From Floccularia luteovirens (Eukaryota > Basidiomycota > Agaricomycetes > Agaricales > Squamanitaceae): a DNA stretch of 64,000 nt. Where the stretch lies: assembly GCA_009739215.1 (NCBI GenBank), contig VSJF01000012.1, positions 682,001 to 746,000 on the forward strand, read 5' to 3'. Below, piece after piece: positions 12,409 to 24,232 of this stretch. The position numbers and the translations under genes are program-made. Position 1 is the stretch's first letter; each line of letters opens with the position of its first letter. Below the pieces are notes generated by a model. That model was not told the DNA's origin. It worked only from the letters and a program-made list of their open reading frames with translations, and made no database searches.

Positions 12409-13543
12409 ATCATATTCTCCTGATGCAGCACCGTTACAATGACCCCAAGAGAAAGACATCATGCATACTTTCACATTCGTTAAACATGCAGTTGGGATCA
12501 AAATTATGACGATCGACCCGGCGATCAAGTTTCTAGTTCCGTGAATGCTGATTTCAACTAGGAGTTCGGGGTTACTATTGTTATACGCATTTTCTTGACG
12601 ACGTTCATGCCTCTCGAGTCCAGAATCTTATCGATGGCAGCGCAAGGAGCTGCACATATTCCCTCCTTATCCACGCTGTCATCCTATCTGGAACTCGAAA
12701 TATTAATTGCGAAGCATTAATACTGACCCACACAACCCAACTTAGTAGTTAAGCGATTCGTTGTGTGTGGCTCGTTCCGTTGTCCAACATATAATTGATT
12801 AAAAAAATTGATTACACAAAACTAGCCTGCTACGACATATGAAGTAACCGACTATTTCTGACCCGGTCATCAGACCGTGTACTAGTAATGCCCAGCGAAG
12901 TTGAATATATTGAAGACATACTCGGTTGAAGAAGCATTATTGAATAGCTGGTGGACATAAGAAGGCTTGTCGATGGTTTCTATTCGCACAAAGAACGTCA
13001 TCTGACTTGAAACAAACGTTAAGCGTCATCGAACAAGGTAATCGTCCAAAATTACACCGCCCCGATGAATTCACAAAGCTCCTTTACTCTCCACACATCA
13101 CACAAGCTGACTATTCCGTGTCGTCCGCGCTTGAACATATTACGCAGAATCATGAGCTAAGATTATGATTGCCAGATCCATGGATGCTTATAGCATTACC
13201 TTGTGTCCCTTCATTCTTCAAAACCAGGCTCTTGCTCCTGATTGCAAGGTGGCAACCTGCCTTCGAAACGCGGAGTAGAAAAAATAGTCAAATGATCGCA
13301 CTTCATAAACGTTGTCATTTTTGTAAAAGGTATGAGATGATCCGACTGGTGTAAGCATTGCCAATCTCCTGAATGTGCATGTGTCCATTGTACACGGCCG
13401 CATCGGCCCTTTCGCCATCTTCTCTGTCCAAAATGGAGTAAGAATTCGTTTACGTCTCCTCACTTTTAATATTAAAATGCCACTGTTTCCCTCTCTCTTC
13501 TCCTTCTAAACAGCCCACAAATTCTGTACTCCCAGCCAGAACC
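12409..13543. other. Gene-free 1.1-kb spacer
   Basis: I find no frame longer than about 80 codons that looks coding on either strand, no transposon ends, and no tRNA-like fold. Its right end must hold the aquaglyceroporin promoter; a CT-rich tract (near 13485-13505) precedes that ATG. Confidence 0.5.
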
Positions 13544-15103
13544 ATGTCACGCTACAACTCGACGAGTACATGGGATTCGCGTCATCAATCTCCAGCTAAA
13601 GATCCAGATATGCAAATTGAGCAGTCTGAGGACCACTTTCCTAACCAGAGCGTCGTAGTCTCTACCGACGAGGATGTTTACCATCCTAACGCTTGGTCCA
13701 GATACAGGTGAATACATTTTTTACACCTGAATTCAGCAAATTATAACATTTTGGGGCAGGGATATGATACGAGAACCTATGGCCGAATTTCTAGGGATTG
13801 CACTTATCATCATCTTTGGTAACGGTGTCGACTGTCAAGTTGTTTTGTCCGCAAATCCAAAAGTCGCGTCTTTCCCTCGCGGTGTACGTACTTTTTTTTC
13901 TGCAACGTAAAACAAAAAGTTTTAGGACTTCATTAACTGTCGTGAAAATTAACAGGATTACTTGTCCCTGAACTTCGGTTGGGCTGTCGGCGTCGCAATG
14001 GGCGTCTGGGTCTCAGGAGGAATTTCAGGAGGTCATCTTAATCCAGCCGTAAGCCATCCCCCTGTCAATGTCAATTTCCGTCGAATTTTTTTGCTAAGAT
14101 ACCCGCTTTTATATAGATCACGTTAGCGCTTGCTACTTACCGTGATTTTCCATGGAGAAAAGTGCCTGTAAGTCAGACAACCGAGTTAATTTGTATGGTG
14201 CAGCTGACGAACGAATTATGTAGGCATATATTTTTGCACAGCTCATGGGTGCTCTTGTTGGCGCAGCAATAGTATATGCAAATTACTTCCATGCCATTGA
14301 TATTGTGGAAGGTGGTCGTGGTGTGCGCACACTTACTACAGCCGGGCTCTTTTCTACGTATGCGGTAAGTCGTTCGACTCTCTCTTAAGCTTGGCTTTTG
14401 CTCATATGCTTTCCTTCTGTCTGGTGACATGGTTAGTTGGATTATATGACCAATGTATCAGCGTTCTTTTCCGAGTTCCTCGGTACAGCAATTTTGATGG
14501 TTGTCGTTCTCGCCATAAACGACAAAAGGAATACCCCGCCCCCAGCAGGGACAGCGCCTGTTGTACTTTTCTTGCTCATTCTTGGTATTGGTGCCGCGCT
14601 TGGAATGGAAACAGGTGATCTTTTTTTGAACTCTCTGGTGCCTAAAGCGAGCGCTTAACAGAAATTAATTCCGCGTCTAAACAGGCTATGCAATAAACCC
14701 TGCTCGCGACCTTGGCCCGCGTTTACTCACTGCCATGGTAGGTTACGGGAAGCAAGTCTTCACGTTTCGAAAGTGAGTGTCCTCGGCCCTGTCCATTTTA
14801 CTCATATGTTTCAAATAAAATTTTAAAATTAACACATTCATCCGCAGCCAATATTGGCTCTGGTGCCCGATATTAGCACCGATTCTCGGTGCCCAAGTCG
14901 GTACGATATTCTACGATGCATTCATGTTTACGGGACGCGAGAGTGTATTCAATAAACCGTGCGTTTCTTCCCTCTTCCATTGTTTGTCCTCTTCTTGATA
15001 GAGAGAAAACAGCAACGGGTTAGCCCGTACTCGAAAAATCAAGGCGCCACGGGAGCAGCGTGCACATGTGCCTGGTGGACCAGGCGCAGAAGAGAACGCA
15101 TGA
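13544..15103 (+). CDS. Aquaglyceroporin (MIP family channel)
   Basis: Six-helix membrane channel for water and glycerol. Both pore half-helix motifs are present: GGHLNPA (near 14030) and [12 protein letters not shown] (near 14690). The Asp after NPAR marks the glycerol-facilitator subgroup rather than strict aquaporins. About 70 residues of acidic N-terminal tail precede the first helix ([18 protein letters not shown]). At least eight introns split the gene, some landing inside helices. The last intron (14959-15012) gives a short basic tail ending [10 protein letters not shown]; without it the frame would run on differently, so the exact C-terminus is my best choice, not certain. The plus strand beyond the stop shows no further exon. 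Confidence 0.88.
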
Positions 15104-15672
15104 ACGAGAATGGGTTCTTTGCGTCTGCCTCCCTCCGGCATATATTAATATTTGCAGGAGGATGGGGCGTGTGTATTTCTAAATCCAAAAATGGATTATC
15201 GATGTCTTATCTCCTTCCAAAGTTCTTTTTTGGAATTACTACTCTGCATGTGTACAGTATTGCGGGGTTTTACGGTCATTTTTTTTCTCTTGTGGTATTT
15301 ACTTCTCTGTCATGGCGCATTGTATGATTTATATATGCAATGTTTATTCTACAAATATCAATCTCAGATCTAAGGGATATACTACATAAATACACAAAAT
15401 ACAAACACCAGACAAGCAACAGCGAACAGCGAACGGTCTATTTCAACAGTCTGATGGAGACTGTGTGGTATAAATCCCATAAGTCGTATCCGAGGAATTG
15501 AGTTGAGAAAAACTTGGCAAATATGAGACACCTATTTGTGTAAGATTCCTTCGCAGATGCGATGAGCATTAGAAGGTCTCATGTACACCAACGTCAAAGG
15601 AGAACCGCACTAACCACCACCTTTCCCACCCCTCCCCATCAACTGCTCCCTCTGATTATCATACCGTCACAA
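15104..15672. other. Convergent 3' spacer
   Basis: Tail-to-tail region between the aquaglyceroporin and the polytopic membrane protein. It is T-rich on the plus strand (15210-15330) and presumably carries both 3' untranslated regions. No gene was seen. Confidence 0.5.
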
Positions 15673-17741
15673 TCACCATTTCTGTGCAAGCCTCCCACAG
15701 GCACCCACAACACCCAACACTCCGATTCCAAATAATATCCACACGCCGATATCCCATCCAACCCGTTTACGCATTTGTCGACGCTGCAACGCGCGCTCTT
15801 TGCGCAATAAAAGTTCGTCATGAATAGTACGCACTGACTGGTCATGTGTATGCAAATTCAGGTGGGAAGGTCGCGCGTGGGCAGAAGATGACGTGTGTCC
15901 ACGAGAAGAGAAGGGTTGCCCGCGCGGTGTGTTGACGCCAGACTGAGACTGAGATTGGCCAGCAGATGACAGTTGGAGACGTGGCGTCCCAGGTGCTGAG
16001 CGAGATATGATTGGGGAGGTCAATCCAGACTGGGGCGCAGGTGTATTAATACTTGAATGAGATGCTGCAGGCGTATGTATTAATGGTGTGCCTGGAAGGT
16101 ATGGCACTACAATTGAAAGTGGAGTTTTGAAAAAATGTGTACATATATGCACTAACGCTGCATATTCGATACGTTTTAGTAAAGTAATGCATGACGAAAT
16201 GAAGTTCAGGAGGGAGTTTACTGACCTGGTACAGCATAAGTTCCGAGCAACTGGACGGCTAATAGAATATCATGTAGCACGCGGGCTCCCGGGTCAGGAA
16301 CTAAAGCCAGGATGATTACTAACAATGCAAACAAAAATTTGGAGACGTTAAAGCGGGCAGAACGACGTATACGCTCGGATATGGGGAGAGTTGGTGCAGT
16401 AACCAGGAAGGGGGGTATGCCTAGGATGAGTATTACTGCAGAGAATATGGCGATGACGTTTGTGAGCACAGGGTCAGACGTTAGTATGTCCACCGGGAGT
16501 GTAGCAAAGGAAGCGTTTTCGTGTGGACGCTGCGACTATATTCTATGAGGGTAATGAAACATATAGTTAGAAAATACTCACAGATTCGAAGTTATTCGGA
16601 TATGCAGAAAAAATAGCCGAAGGTAGGATGAGTAATACGGCAACTAATGTGGATGTGGTGGAGAGGAGACGGAAAGAGCGGGTACGGGGGGTTTTTGCAG
16701 TAGAAATATGCTGAGATGTGCCCTTAAGCGATGCGTAGAGAGGAAGAGTAGAAGAGGACGTGAATGCAAAGGCGCTTGCGGCTGTAGGAATTTAGCATAT
16801 ATAAAGGATATATTATTGGATAACGTACTGAGTCCTTGCCAAAAGGTACCCAAACGCTCTGGGCCAGAAGAAATAGATAAAATACCTCGTGAGTGAGCAA
16901 AGGTAACACACCCCAACCAAACAGTGTAGGCGAGCAATCCCAACCAGGTAGCATAGATGGTCCGCTTCGATCCTAGTGATTTGGCCGTTGAAAGCAGAAA
17001 AACGAAAACCCCTATTCCAAGGGTAAGAGCAAACCTATTTAACAGCGAAGACAATTTATTGATGGAGAGCAGGGGAAGTAACTGGTTTACAGATTCTTAG
17101 GAAGATGAGGTTCGTAAATATCAAAAAAAAAGTAGACCGGAGTGTAAGTGCTCACCGCGCAAATATGTTTCAGTAATAAGAACGCTCGCCATACCAGTAA
17201 CCGCGCGCACGATACCACGCAATAACGCACGCCGACGCTCCTTTCCACGCCCTCTCGCAAACGTGTCTAACACAATGTCTTCGATGTCGGCCCTGCGGAC
17301 ATAGCGTGCGAGCATATACCATACTTGTCGAGCAAAAACTGCAAGGGCCGCAAAGACAAATAACTCAGGTAGCACCAGGCTTAGAGAACGGGGTGCATAT
17401 GGTAATAACAGAGCACCGAGTTTGAGTTGCGGGGCGAGCAGGTATAGGAAAATGATAACTGGGGGAAGAGGAGGCACGGAGGCACGGCGAATCTCAAATT
17501 GAGGACTAGAAACCTCGTCATCTTCTGGGTTATCATCTGATGAAAGATCTGAGAAAGGAGAGGCGCGGTCATCATCATCGTCGTCGTCGTGTACAAGAAT
17601 GAGGGCAGCGGAAGAATCGAGAGCAGAATTAGAAGGGTCATCGTCATCGGAAGAGTTGGGATCTGACAGACGACGGGGGAGGGTGCCCGTAAGAATAGGA
17701 GGGGGAGCCCTTGAGCTTGTGGTCGGAGAGTGGTCGGCCAT
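15673..17741 (-). CDS. Polytopic membrane protein, possibly AAAP/SLC38-like transporter
   Basis: Many hydrophobic helices in an order reminiscent of amino-acid permeases. The N-terminus is acidic, with a run of Asp residues (17565-17600). Helices follow at LPPVIIFLYLLAP, LVLPELFVFAALAVF, FALTLGIGVFVFLL, YATWLGLLAYTVWLG, LVAVLLILPSAIFSA, VIAIFSAVILILGI and FLFALLVIILALV, with a final one just before the C-terminus (VGWDIGVWILFGIGVLGVV). The motif TLPLYASLKG before a middle helix recalls fungal AAAP/SLC38 members. A Ser/Pro-rich loop separates the last helix from the rest. Start at 17741 (MADHSP) is favoured because a longer in-frame start would overlap the promoter shared with the homeobox gene. 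The transporter class is inference only. Confidence 0.65.
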
Positions 17742-17859
17742 GGCTGAGACAAGCAGCGCTGAGCAGGTTAACGAGCAGCGAAGGGAATTGAAGATTATAT
17801 AAGCGCAACAACAATCTTTCACTCTCACACGTGCCCTTCGCTACTCTTGCCGTCTACCC
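17742..17859. promoter_or_regulatory. 118-bp shared bidirectional promoter
   Basis: Head-to-head spacer between the polytopic membrane protein (-) and the homeobox gene (+). It contains ttatataagc (near 17795-17804), a TATA-like element whose position fits transcription in either direction. Confidence 0.5.
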
Positions 17860-19402
17860 ATGTCCGTTGTCTCAGGCAGAAAATATCCGGTGGTCAGGGC
17901 ATCCCCAGAACAGACTAAAATTCTCTTGCAAGCTTTTGCGCGGTCTCAAGTCGCCGTTCCAGATGTTCTTAAAGCCTTGCACGTTGACACCGGCCTGTTT
18001 GTACCACCCACCCTTATTTTTTGCTATCTATATGCTGATCACGAGTTGACTGTATGCATATTTTCGATATCTGTGCTATACTTACTTTCAAAAGACCCGA
18101 GAAATGGATTGCGGCTTGGTTCGGCCGCCAAAGGGCGAAGTCTCGCAAAGCAGCCGCCGACGCCGACATAATGCCACACGATGGCCAACTAATAGTGTCT
18201 ACTCTGACTTCTGTCTCTGATCTTACGAGCTCGAACTCTAGTGCTTTAGTTAAGTTACCGTCTAGAAAAAAACCACGTACTTCAAGGGCAAAGTCGACGA
18301 TCAAGCTTGAGCCTAAGGATTCTGCATTTTCTTCGTCTCCTGCTATTTCTTCTAGTTACCCACTCTCAAGCCCGTCTCTGGTCAACTCGGATTTACCGCA
18401 GTCTGCTAGTAATACGGAAGTGAAACAGCATATATCTCCACATGCAACGGTGCCTTCACGTAGATCTCACTATCGACCTTCTGTACATCGCCAATCACGG
18501 TCTCATTCTGCAACTCCAACGCATACAAACAATAAAATCGGCTCTGCGGACTTACAAAATGAGGATGCAAACCACACATACCTGCAGTCAAATGCTCATA
18601 TCAAATCATACGAAGGCGCGCCAATACATGTAGGGGTACCTTTTCATACAAGATTCCAAAATCAAGGGCCATCAGACTATGGAAGTGATCCTCAATTGTT
18701 TATGAACTCTACTGTCGGTTATTATCCCAATTTATATGCTCCTTTAAAAATGGAAGATCCGGCTGCTTCATCCGGCCAGAATATGTCTGCTATGTTTATG
18801 TCCACTCCGCACATGATCCCCCAGATGCAGCCCAATATACAAGGTGTTTTTTCTCATATACCCGGTTTATATACCCCTGTCGCTACGTATATACCCCAAG
18901 GTGAGCGTGTATACGGTCAACCCCTATACAATCTACAGTTACCCCCGATCCATTCGACATCGGTACCGACACAAGTTATGGTGCCCATTATGACGCCCGG
19001 CCAACCGCCATCTCAACAAAAAAATAATGTTCCTTCGCATCCAGTACGTGTGGCTAAGTACGCCTGTCAACTTATTGATTTGTACTTCTGTCGCGACATT
19101 AGCAATGCAGCCAAGCATCTGAAATGAAGCGTGCAACAAACAACCCCTCTCTGGAAGTAAATACGGCGACATCAAAAACTTGTGCTTCCATAAATAACGT
19201 TGAATTGGACCCCTCAAAGGCACCATTGAAGCATCTTACAAAATTGATTGCGCCGTTCGGAGATGCAATAGATTTGAAGAACGATGAATTGATGAAATGT
19301 ATTCTAGATGAAGGACTTGGTGAGCAAGAACCATTCGAGGCTGCAATGGGGCTTGTATTTGCATCGCAGCTAGGACTGGAGTGGGAGTGGAAAATAGAGT
19401 AA
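17860..19402 (+). CDS. Homeodomain transcription factor with atypical recognition helix
   Basis: The homeodomain is split by an intron (17997-18094) with donor gtttgt that joins VDTGL to PEKWIAAWFG in frame. Helices 1 and 2 lie in SPEQTKILLQAFARSQVAV and the following VPDVLKALHVDTGL; helix 3 reads WIAAWFGRQRAKSRK. Trp48, Phe49, Arg53 and the RAK-x-RK tail match the canonical WFQNRRAKWRK, but position 51, normally an invariant Asn, is Arg. The remaining 300-odd residues are Ser/Pro/Tyr-rich and look disordered, as in many fungal homeodomain regulators. A second intron (19044-19102) joins HP to QCSQASEMKR and gives a short acidic C-terminus ending WEWKIE. It shares a 118 bp promoter with the gene on its left. 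No mating-type neighbour is visible, so I would not call this a mating-type HD gene. Confidence 0.75.
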
Positions 19403-19510
19403 AGTAGAGAGTAGAATACATACAAATTGAGTACGTCATCACGGCTACCGGTCTGACCCGTACGTGTTGAAAAAGAAAGTCTCTCCTGGACACTTTTCAT
19501 TGTCACTACG

Positions 19511-20686
19511 ATGTTCTCCTCTCGCCTTGCACGCTCTGCTCTCTCTCCTCTTGCTCGTCGCGCATGCACACAATCCCCAAATGCTGCTCGCGTCGTTAAA
19601 CGTAACATGAGCAGCTCTTCACATGGTCATGGTTCTCAGAAACAGAGTTCGGATATGCCTTGGATCGTCCGTTCCTTGCCTGCTTTGGTTATATATCGTA
19701 CTAACTCACTGACAGATCGGCTCTGCAGTTTTCTTTACACCCATTGTTAGTTTCTATCTCAAAATGAATAGTCTTTTTAGATATTGAATTCTTCTTTCCA
19801 CAGCTTCTTTACATTCTTTCACCCAGTGCTCGCAAGGCCAGTCAACAGGCTCATCATGAGAAGCATGACAAACAGCTCGCTCCCTCAAAAGGCGACCATG
19901 AAGAGGAGACACCTGCTAAGGAGATAATGAAAGATGACGAGGGCAAAGAAGCAGATGTTTCTGCATCAGTGGCACTCGCCGAGGTGTGTAGTATCCTTTA
20001 TTCTTTTTTATTTATTTTATGACCCAGCAGTTGTTAACCGCGCCTTTTGGATTATAGGCTTCTGACGTTCCGAAAGATTCTCAATCTGTAAGTAATTACA
20101 TGTTATATGACCTAATGGCACTCTCCATTACATCTCTACACCTGAATTCATTGAGTTTATCTCATCACATCGCGTCTTTGACACGGAGTTCGTATGATTG
20201 CCCTTCTAACTATCAACACATAACTCGGAGTCAGTGATCGTGAGTCAAATAGGGTTGTTCAACTCTCATCTACGCGTTCATGATTCATATCAACACTCGG
20301 AAAAGAACTCGTTTCTAACAGAAAATTTTACCAGCCGGAGAAAACAGCCGAGATCCAAAAAGAGGCAGAGAGTTCAAGTCCTGAGGCTGCAGTAAGTTCC
20401 TGTCTGCACTTCAAAGTAGTACCTTGTTTAAAGTTGATTTCCAACTTTCTAGGAACCAACCCAACCTAAACTCGATGTAAAAGAAGCTGCTTCGAGTTCA
20501 GAATCAGAAAAGGGTAATAAAGCTGGGACCTTCCAGAAAGAAGGTGACGAGGGCCCGACAAATATGGGTACCGCCCGCTCAGCAGCACGGGTTCGTAGTT
20601 TTTATTTTTTTTTCCCGCATGTATAGAGTAACTTCATTATTGTTTAGGAGGGTACTACTCCGAAAGAGCAAACTGAGAAGCATTAG
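19511..20686 (+). CDS. Small mitochondrial membrane protein of unknown function
   Basis: I do not recognise a named family. The first 30 residues are rich in Arg, Ser and Ala without acids (MFSSRLARSALSPLARRACT), a classical mitochondrial presequence. One hydrophobic helix follows (IGSAVFFTPLFLYILSP), assembled across two short introns. The rest is highly charged and low in complexity, rich in Glu, Lys, Ser and Gln, ending TPKEQTEKH, and is cut into several small exons by introns of 50 bp or more. This suits a single-pass inner-membrane protein with a disordered tail. Start at 19511 is set by the presequence. The coding nature of the last exons is moderately sure because composition carries most of the evidence. 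Confidence 0.65.
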
Positions 20687-21030
20687 ATGTGGTCAGTTGT
20701 GCGTGGTGGATGGATGGTGTACAGCAAAATTCATCTTAGATGGACCATACCTAGGAGATTGGGGTTGAACTCTGCTAGTATATATTGGAATACTCTATAC
20801 AGACGAAAGAGACAGACCCATCATTTTGAGCTATGCTTGCTCTACAAAGATTGTGAGAACCTTTTTGTGAATTGCGTTAGTCCAAGGACGAACTATAAGA
20901 TATGCACGTGGATAACGAGTGTGGGGACCTATTTACCAGTAGAGAGAAAGTCCAGAGAGATTAATGTTACTTCGTCCGGTTGATAAGTTAACGACGACCG
21001 GTAGGTATATCTCAAAAGGAATGGCTTATT
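20687..21030. other. Convergent 3' spacer
   Basis: Tail-to-tail region between the mitochondrial membrane protein and the palmitoyltransferase. Nothing recognised. Confidence 0.45.
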
Positions 21031-22546
21031 TTATCTAGTAGAATCTAACTTGACCAGTTCAGTTGCTAGTCTTGTAAGTAGTTCTTCAGATTTTGGATTC
21101 CTTGGGTATTGTTTCCCATTCCCTGGGCTGAATTTTACCAGAAAGTCAGAATGACCTGGAGAAAACATAACTCTTCACGTAGTTGTTACTTACGATGAAC
21201 CACCATACCATAACCGCTTCACCCATCCATACCTTCTGTTCCACCCAAAAACTTGCGACCAATTTCTCTTCCATCCCAGGTCATACATACGAATATAACC
21301 ATGGGCGTCTCTAACCAGACTGCGTTGTTTATACGAGAGTTCTGGCTCTAGAGGTGGGTCGGAAAGAGAGTGTCCGGTACGAGGAAGTGGTGGTAGATAT
21401 CTCAGAATCATGAAAGGGTTTATGTTTTCTAGTGTAGTTTGATTCGTTCTGTACTTCAGTGAGACTCACATCACAAATGAGCAAGGGATTACATACGATA
21501 TCAAGTAGACATGGTACAGAAAGAAAGACCCGATAACAAGCGCAAATATGACGCCAGCACAAGAGAGAATAAGTTCATGGACAGGGGTATATTCGTTCTA
21601 GGGTTTCTGATCAGTGTCAAGAAGGTTCCATCGAACGCTCGACGCTTACCACTTCGAACGGGTTATTGAAGGCGTATATTAAAGCCTTTATAGATACTAT
21701 AGCAATATATGTGGCAAGACACGTTATACAAAAAAGAAAGTGGACAAAAGCAGGGTATGTTCTATGACCCTATAAATCAAAATGAGCAAGGTTTGAAAAT
21801 TATCAAAGAAAGCAGAGAGATTCACAATACAATTATGACCGAGCCATGGACAGTGATGGTCTGTTGGATCATCAGAAACGTAACTTGGTATATTAGTTCT
21901 GATAAGCTTACCCATTTTGAGTACACATCGTCCGCAAATGGAACAATGGTGGGCCCTCTCAGGTTTAGATGCCTAATTCAAGTCGTTCAGTTAACTCGAT
22001 TGCACGAGACAACGCATATAGTTACATACCCAACATTTACGGCACCATCTACCAGGGGATGAAAAATCATCGCCATCATTATCATTGTCATTCGTCATCC
22101 ATAAGAGCATCTCGCAGATCAATTTCTTCGTCGCGATCGTCGCGTGGTGCGCCAGAGTGAAGGCTTGGTGTGGATACAGTACCAGGATCACGGGTAACGC
22201 AGAAAACGAGTGATGAACCTGCCATAATGGTCAGAGTATATGAGACCAGCAGGTGTAAAGCAAATGTGATTGGTTGTTGTCGTGTGAGTAAGTGGAAATC
22301 GACTAGTACGTATATCCAAGATGGTTGAGGTGCCAACATGAAGAATACGGTCCCTTATCGACCATGTTCAGTCAGGTATACATTATGATTTCTCTTTTTG
22401 ATTAGCTTACCAGCAAGGGGTAAATAGTGATACCAACGTTTCTTCGGCATTTCGGAGTCGTGAAAAGTTGGTTTTCTGGAAGGTCGTGGCACCGGTTGGC
22501 GCATATCCAGGTCTGAGAAGGTGAGAAGGGGTAAACGAGGGACCAT
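21031..22546 (-). CDS. DHHC palmitoyltransferase (apparent frameshift)
   Basis: Protein S-acyltransferase that attaches palmitate to cysteines of membrane-associated proteins. Two helices come first (YHYLPLAGTVFFMLAP; LHLLVSYTLTIMAGSSLVF), then VTRDPG, the Cys-rich domain (WCRKCW, KPERAHHCSICGRCVLKM), the catalytic DHHCPWLGHNCIGHRTYPAF, two more helices, and the TTLENI/PFMILRYLPPLP region, ending LATELVKLDSTR. Introns in the Cys-rich part join in frame. Between RDALMDDE and DDFSSPGRWCRKCW the reading frame changes by +1 inside an Asp/Asn repeat (about 22075-22105). An intron from the GTATCC after RDPGT would also bridge the frame but would remove a segment I expect to be conserved. I start at 22546 (MVPRL); a start at 22712 with one more intron is possible. 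Confidence 0.85.
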
Positions 22547-22970
22547 GACGATTAAGTGTATAGCGTTGAAAAAATCGTAGTTGAGTGCTAATGATAATAA
22601 TGTAAGTGGTGCATGTGGGCAGAGGCTTACAGAGACGATAGAAAAGACATGAATTTTTGGAATGTTGCAACCGGTTTGATGGACAGAACAAGGAAATCAA
22701 ATCCCATACCATCGGTATCTTCCGCAATTCAACATACTCAAGGCTAGCTTCTTGGGGCTTTCTGTCTTAGAATATTCCAAATAGTATGTACTCTAATTCC
22801 ACGTCCACCGTCCTTATTGCCGCACACAATTAGCACATTATTATCGCTCAAATATTGTACTTAGGATGTGCGGTAGGCTTGCAAACACCGCCGTCCGGCC
22901 TCGGAGAACTAGTTGCCGGATCATGCACGACCAATTTTATTTATCCTGACACACATGCATTCGTTTCGCC
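22547..22970. promoter_or_regulatory. Divergent intergenic region, DHHC / thioesterase
   Basis: Head-to-head spacer of 424 bp. It may include a 5' exon of the DHHC gene (22560-22712) if translation starts upstream. CCAAT appears as attgg on the opposite strand only weakly; no firm site is claimed. Confidence 0.4.
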
Positions 22971-24232
22971 ATGGCACCGTTCTCTAGAGCTGTCAGCATC
23001 AAGCATGACCCCCAAAAAACGGAGCAACTATCCGTTACTGAATCTACAAAAGTATTTAATGGTGACATCGATTCAGAGTGGTCGGTAGGAAGGTGCGTCT
23101 GCAGTGTATACTTCTCAAATACAGCTTTCTAACCGAGTCTGTAGTATACCGAATGGAGGTTTGTCACTGGAGAAAACTGGACCGAATATGATTATGAAGC
23201 TAACTAATCGAAATATAGGTTATGTTCTCGCACTCATTGTAGAAGCATTTATTCAATACCAAGCAAATACTACCCATGTTGATCCAATACACATCACCGC
23301 TCATTACCTCCGGCCAACTTTGAGTGTACCGTACGAAATTCGGATTAAAACTTTGAAAGCAGGGAAAGGTTTCACAAACCTGATTGGCGAACTCGTACAG
23401 GATGTTCGTAAATAATTTTTTTAAATTCAACATTGGATTTAGCAGCTAACGCTATTTTTTCCCTTTTATTTTAGGGCCTTACCAAGGTGACGACTCACGC
23501 TATATTTGGTGTGAATAGTCCGTCCGCAACGGACAAGGCGCAATTAACATTACTGCCACCGTCTTCCCTACGCTCGGCGCATACCTCTCTATTCGCATCC
23601 TTCTGAAGCAATAATAAAACCATTACGCCATACATGGAGATTCCACAAACAAGTACATATGGCAGACGATAGAAAGATTCGTGCCAAGAATCAAACCGAT
23701 AGCTCGTCTCGCACGAGTAGTACTTCGGTGGGAGGGGATGGTTTGGAGTGGGGTGCATGGTGTTCATTCGTAGGAGAGGGAGAGAGGATAACAACCCCAT
23801 CCTTAGCGTTCCTTGTGGATATATTTCTTAATACTCCTACTTTGCTTCCGAGGAGCGAGCGACCAGGTCTAACAACAAGGTATTCGATTTTTTTAATCCT
23901 GTTCAGTAAAAATCATTTATTCAGCATTTAAAATTAGCTGGTATCCCACCGTGGTACTTATCCTTGAATTCAAATCTCCGATTCCTCCTCCATCCTCTAA
24001 ACACGCTCCCCGTACCGTTGGGTTATACTCCTCAGGTAAATTTATAAACCACCCACAAGGAAGACACGACGTGTATGCAGAAGTTTGGACAGCACCGTCA
24101 AATATTGGTGAAGGGCAACCAGAAGAAGGGTGGAGAGATAATCAAGTTTGTCTTGCTGTTTCGACACAGATGGCATTAATTGTGCCAATTGAAGTTAATG
24201 TAAAGAGGGGAACGCAAAGCGCAAAGTTATGA
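22971..24232 (+). CDS. Acyl-CoA thioesterase-like (double hotdog) protein, apparent frameshift
   Basis: Thioesterase-superfamily protein expected to hydrolyse acyl-CoA esters. The first hotdog half has IPNGGYVLALIVEAF (the helix start common to TesB-like fungal proteins) and HITAHYLRPT; the second half has LEWGAWCSF, PSLAFLVDIFLNTPTLLP and PTVVLILEFKSPIP. Introns are visible at 23097-23147 (gtgcgt...ctgtag), near 23160-23218 and near 23406-23474, and another (gtattc...attag) joins GLTT to SWYPT. After LTLLPPSS the frame must move by +1 at the CCC run 23566-23568 to give YARRIPLYSHPSEA and the rest; otherwise a stop comes 16 codons later. Apart from this the frame is intact, and the C-terminus ends GTQSAKL. 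Confidence 0.75.

Noticed and set aside
12409..13543. Transposon remnant in the gene-free spacer
   Set aside because: I found no terminal repeats, target-site duplication or transposase-like fragment.
17860..18170. Mating-type HD locus
   Set aside because: No second divergent homeodomain gene and no mitochondrial intermediate peptidase gene is nearby, both of which are usual neighbours.
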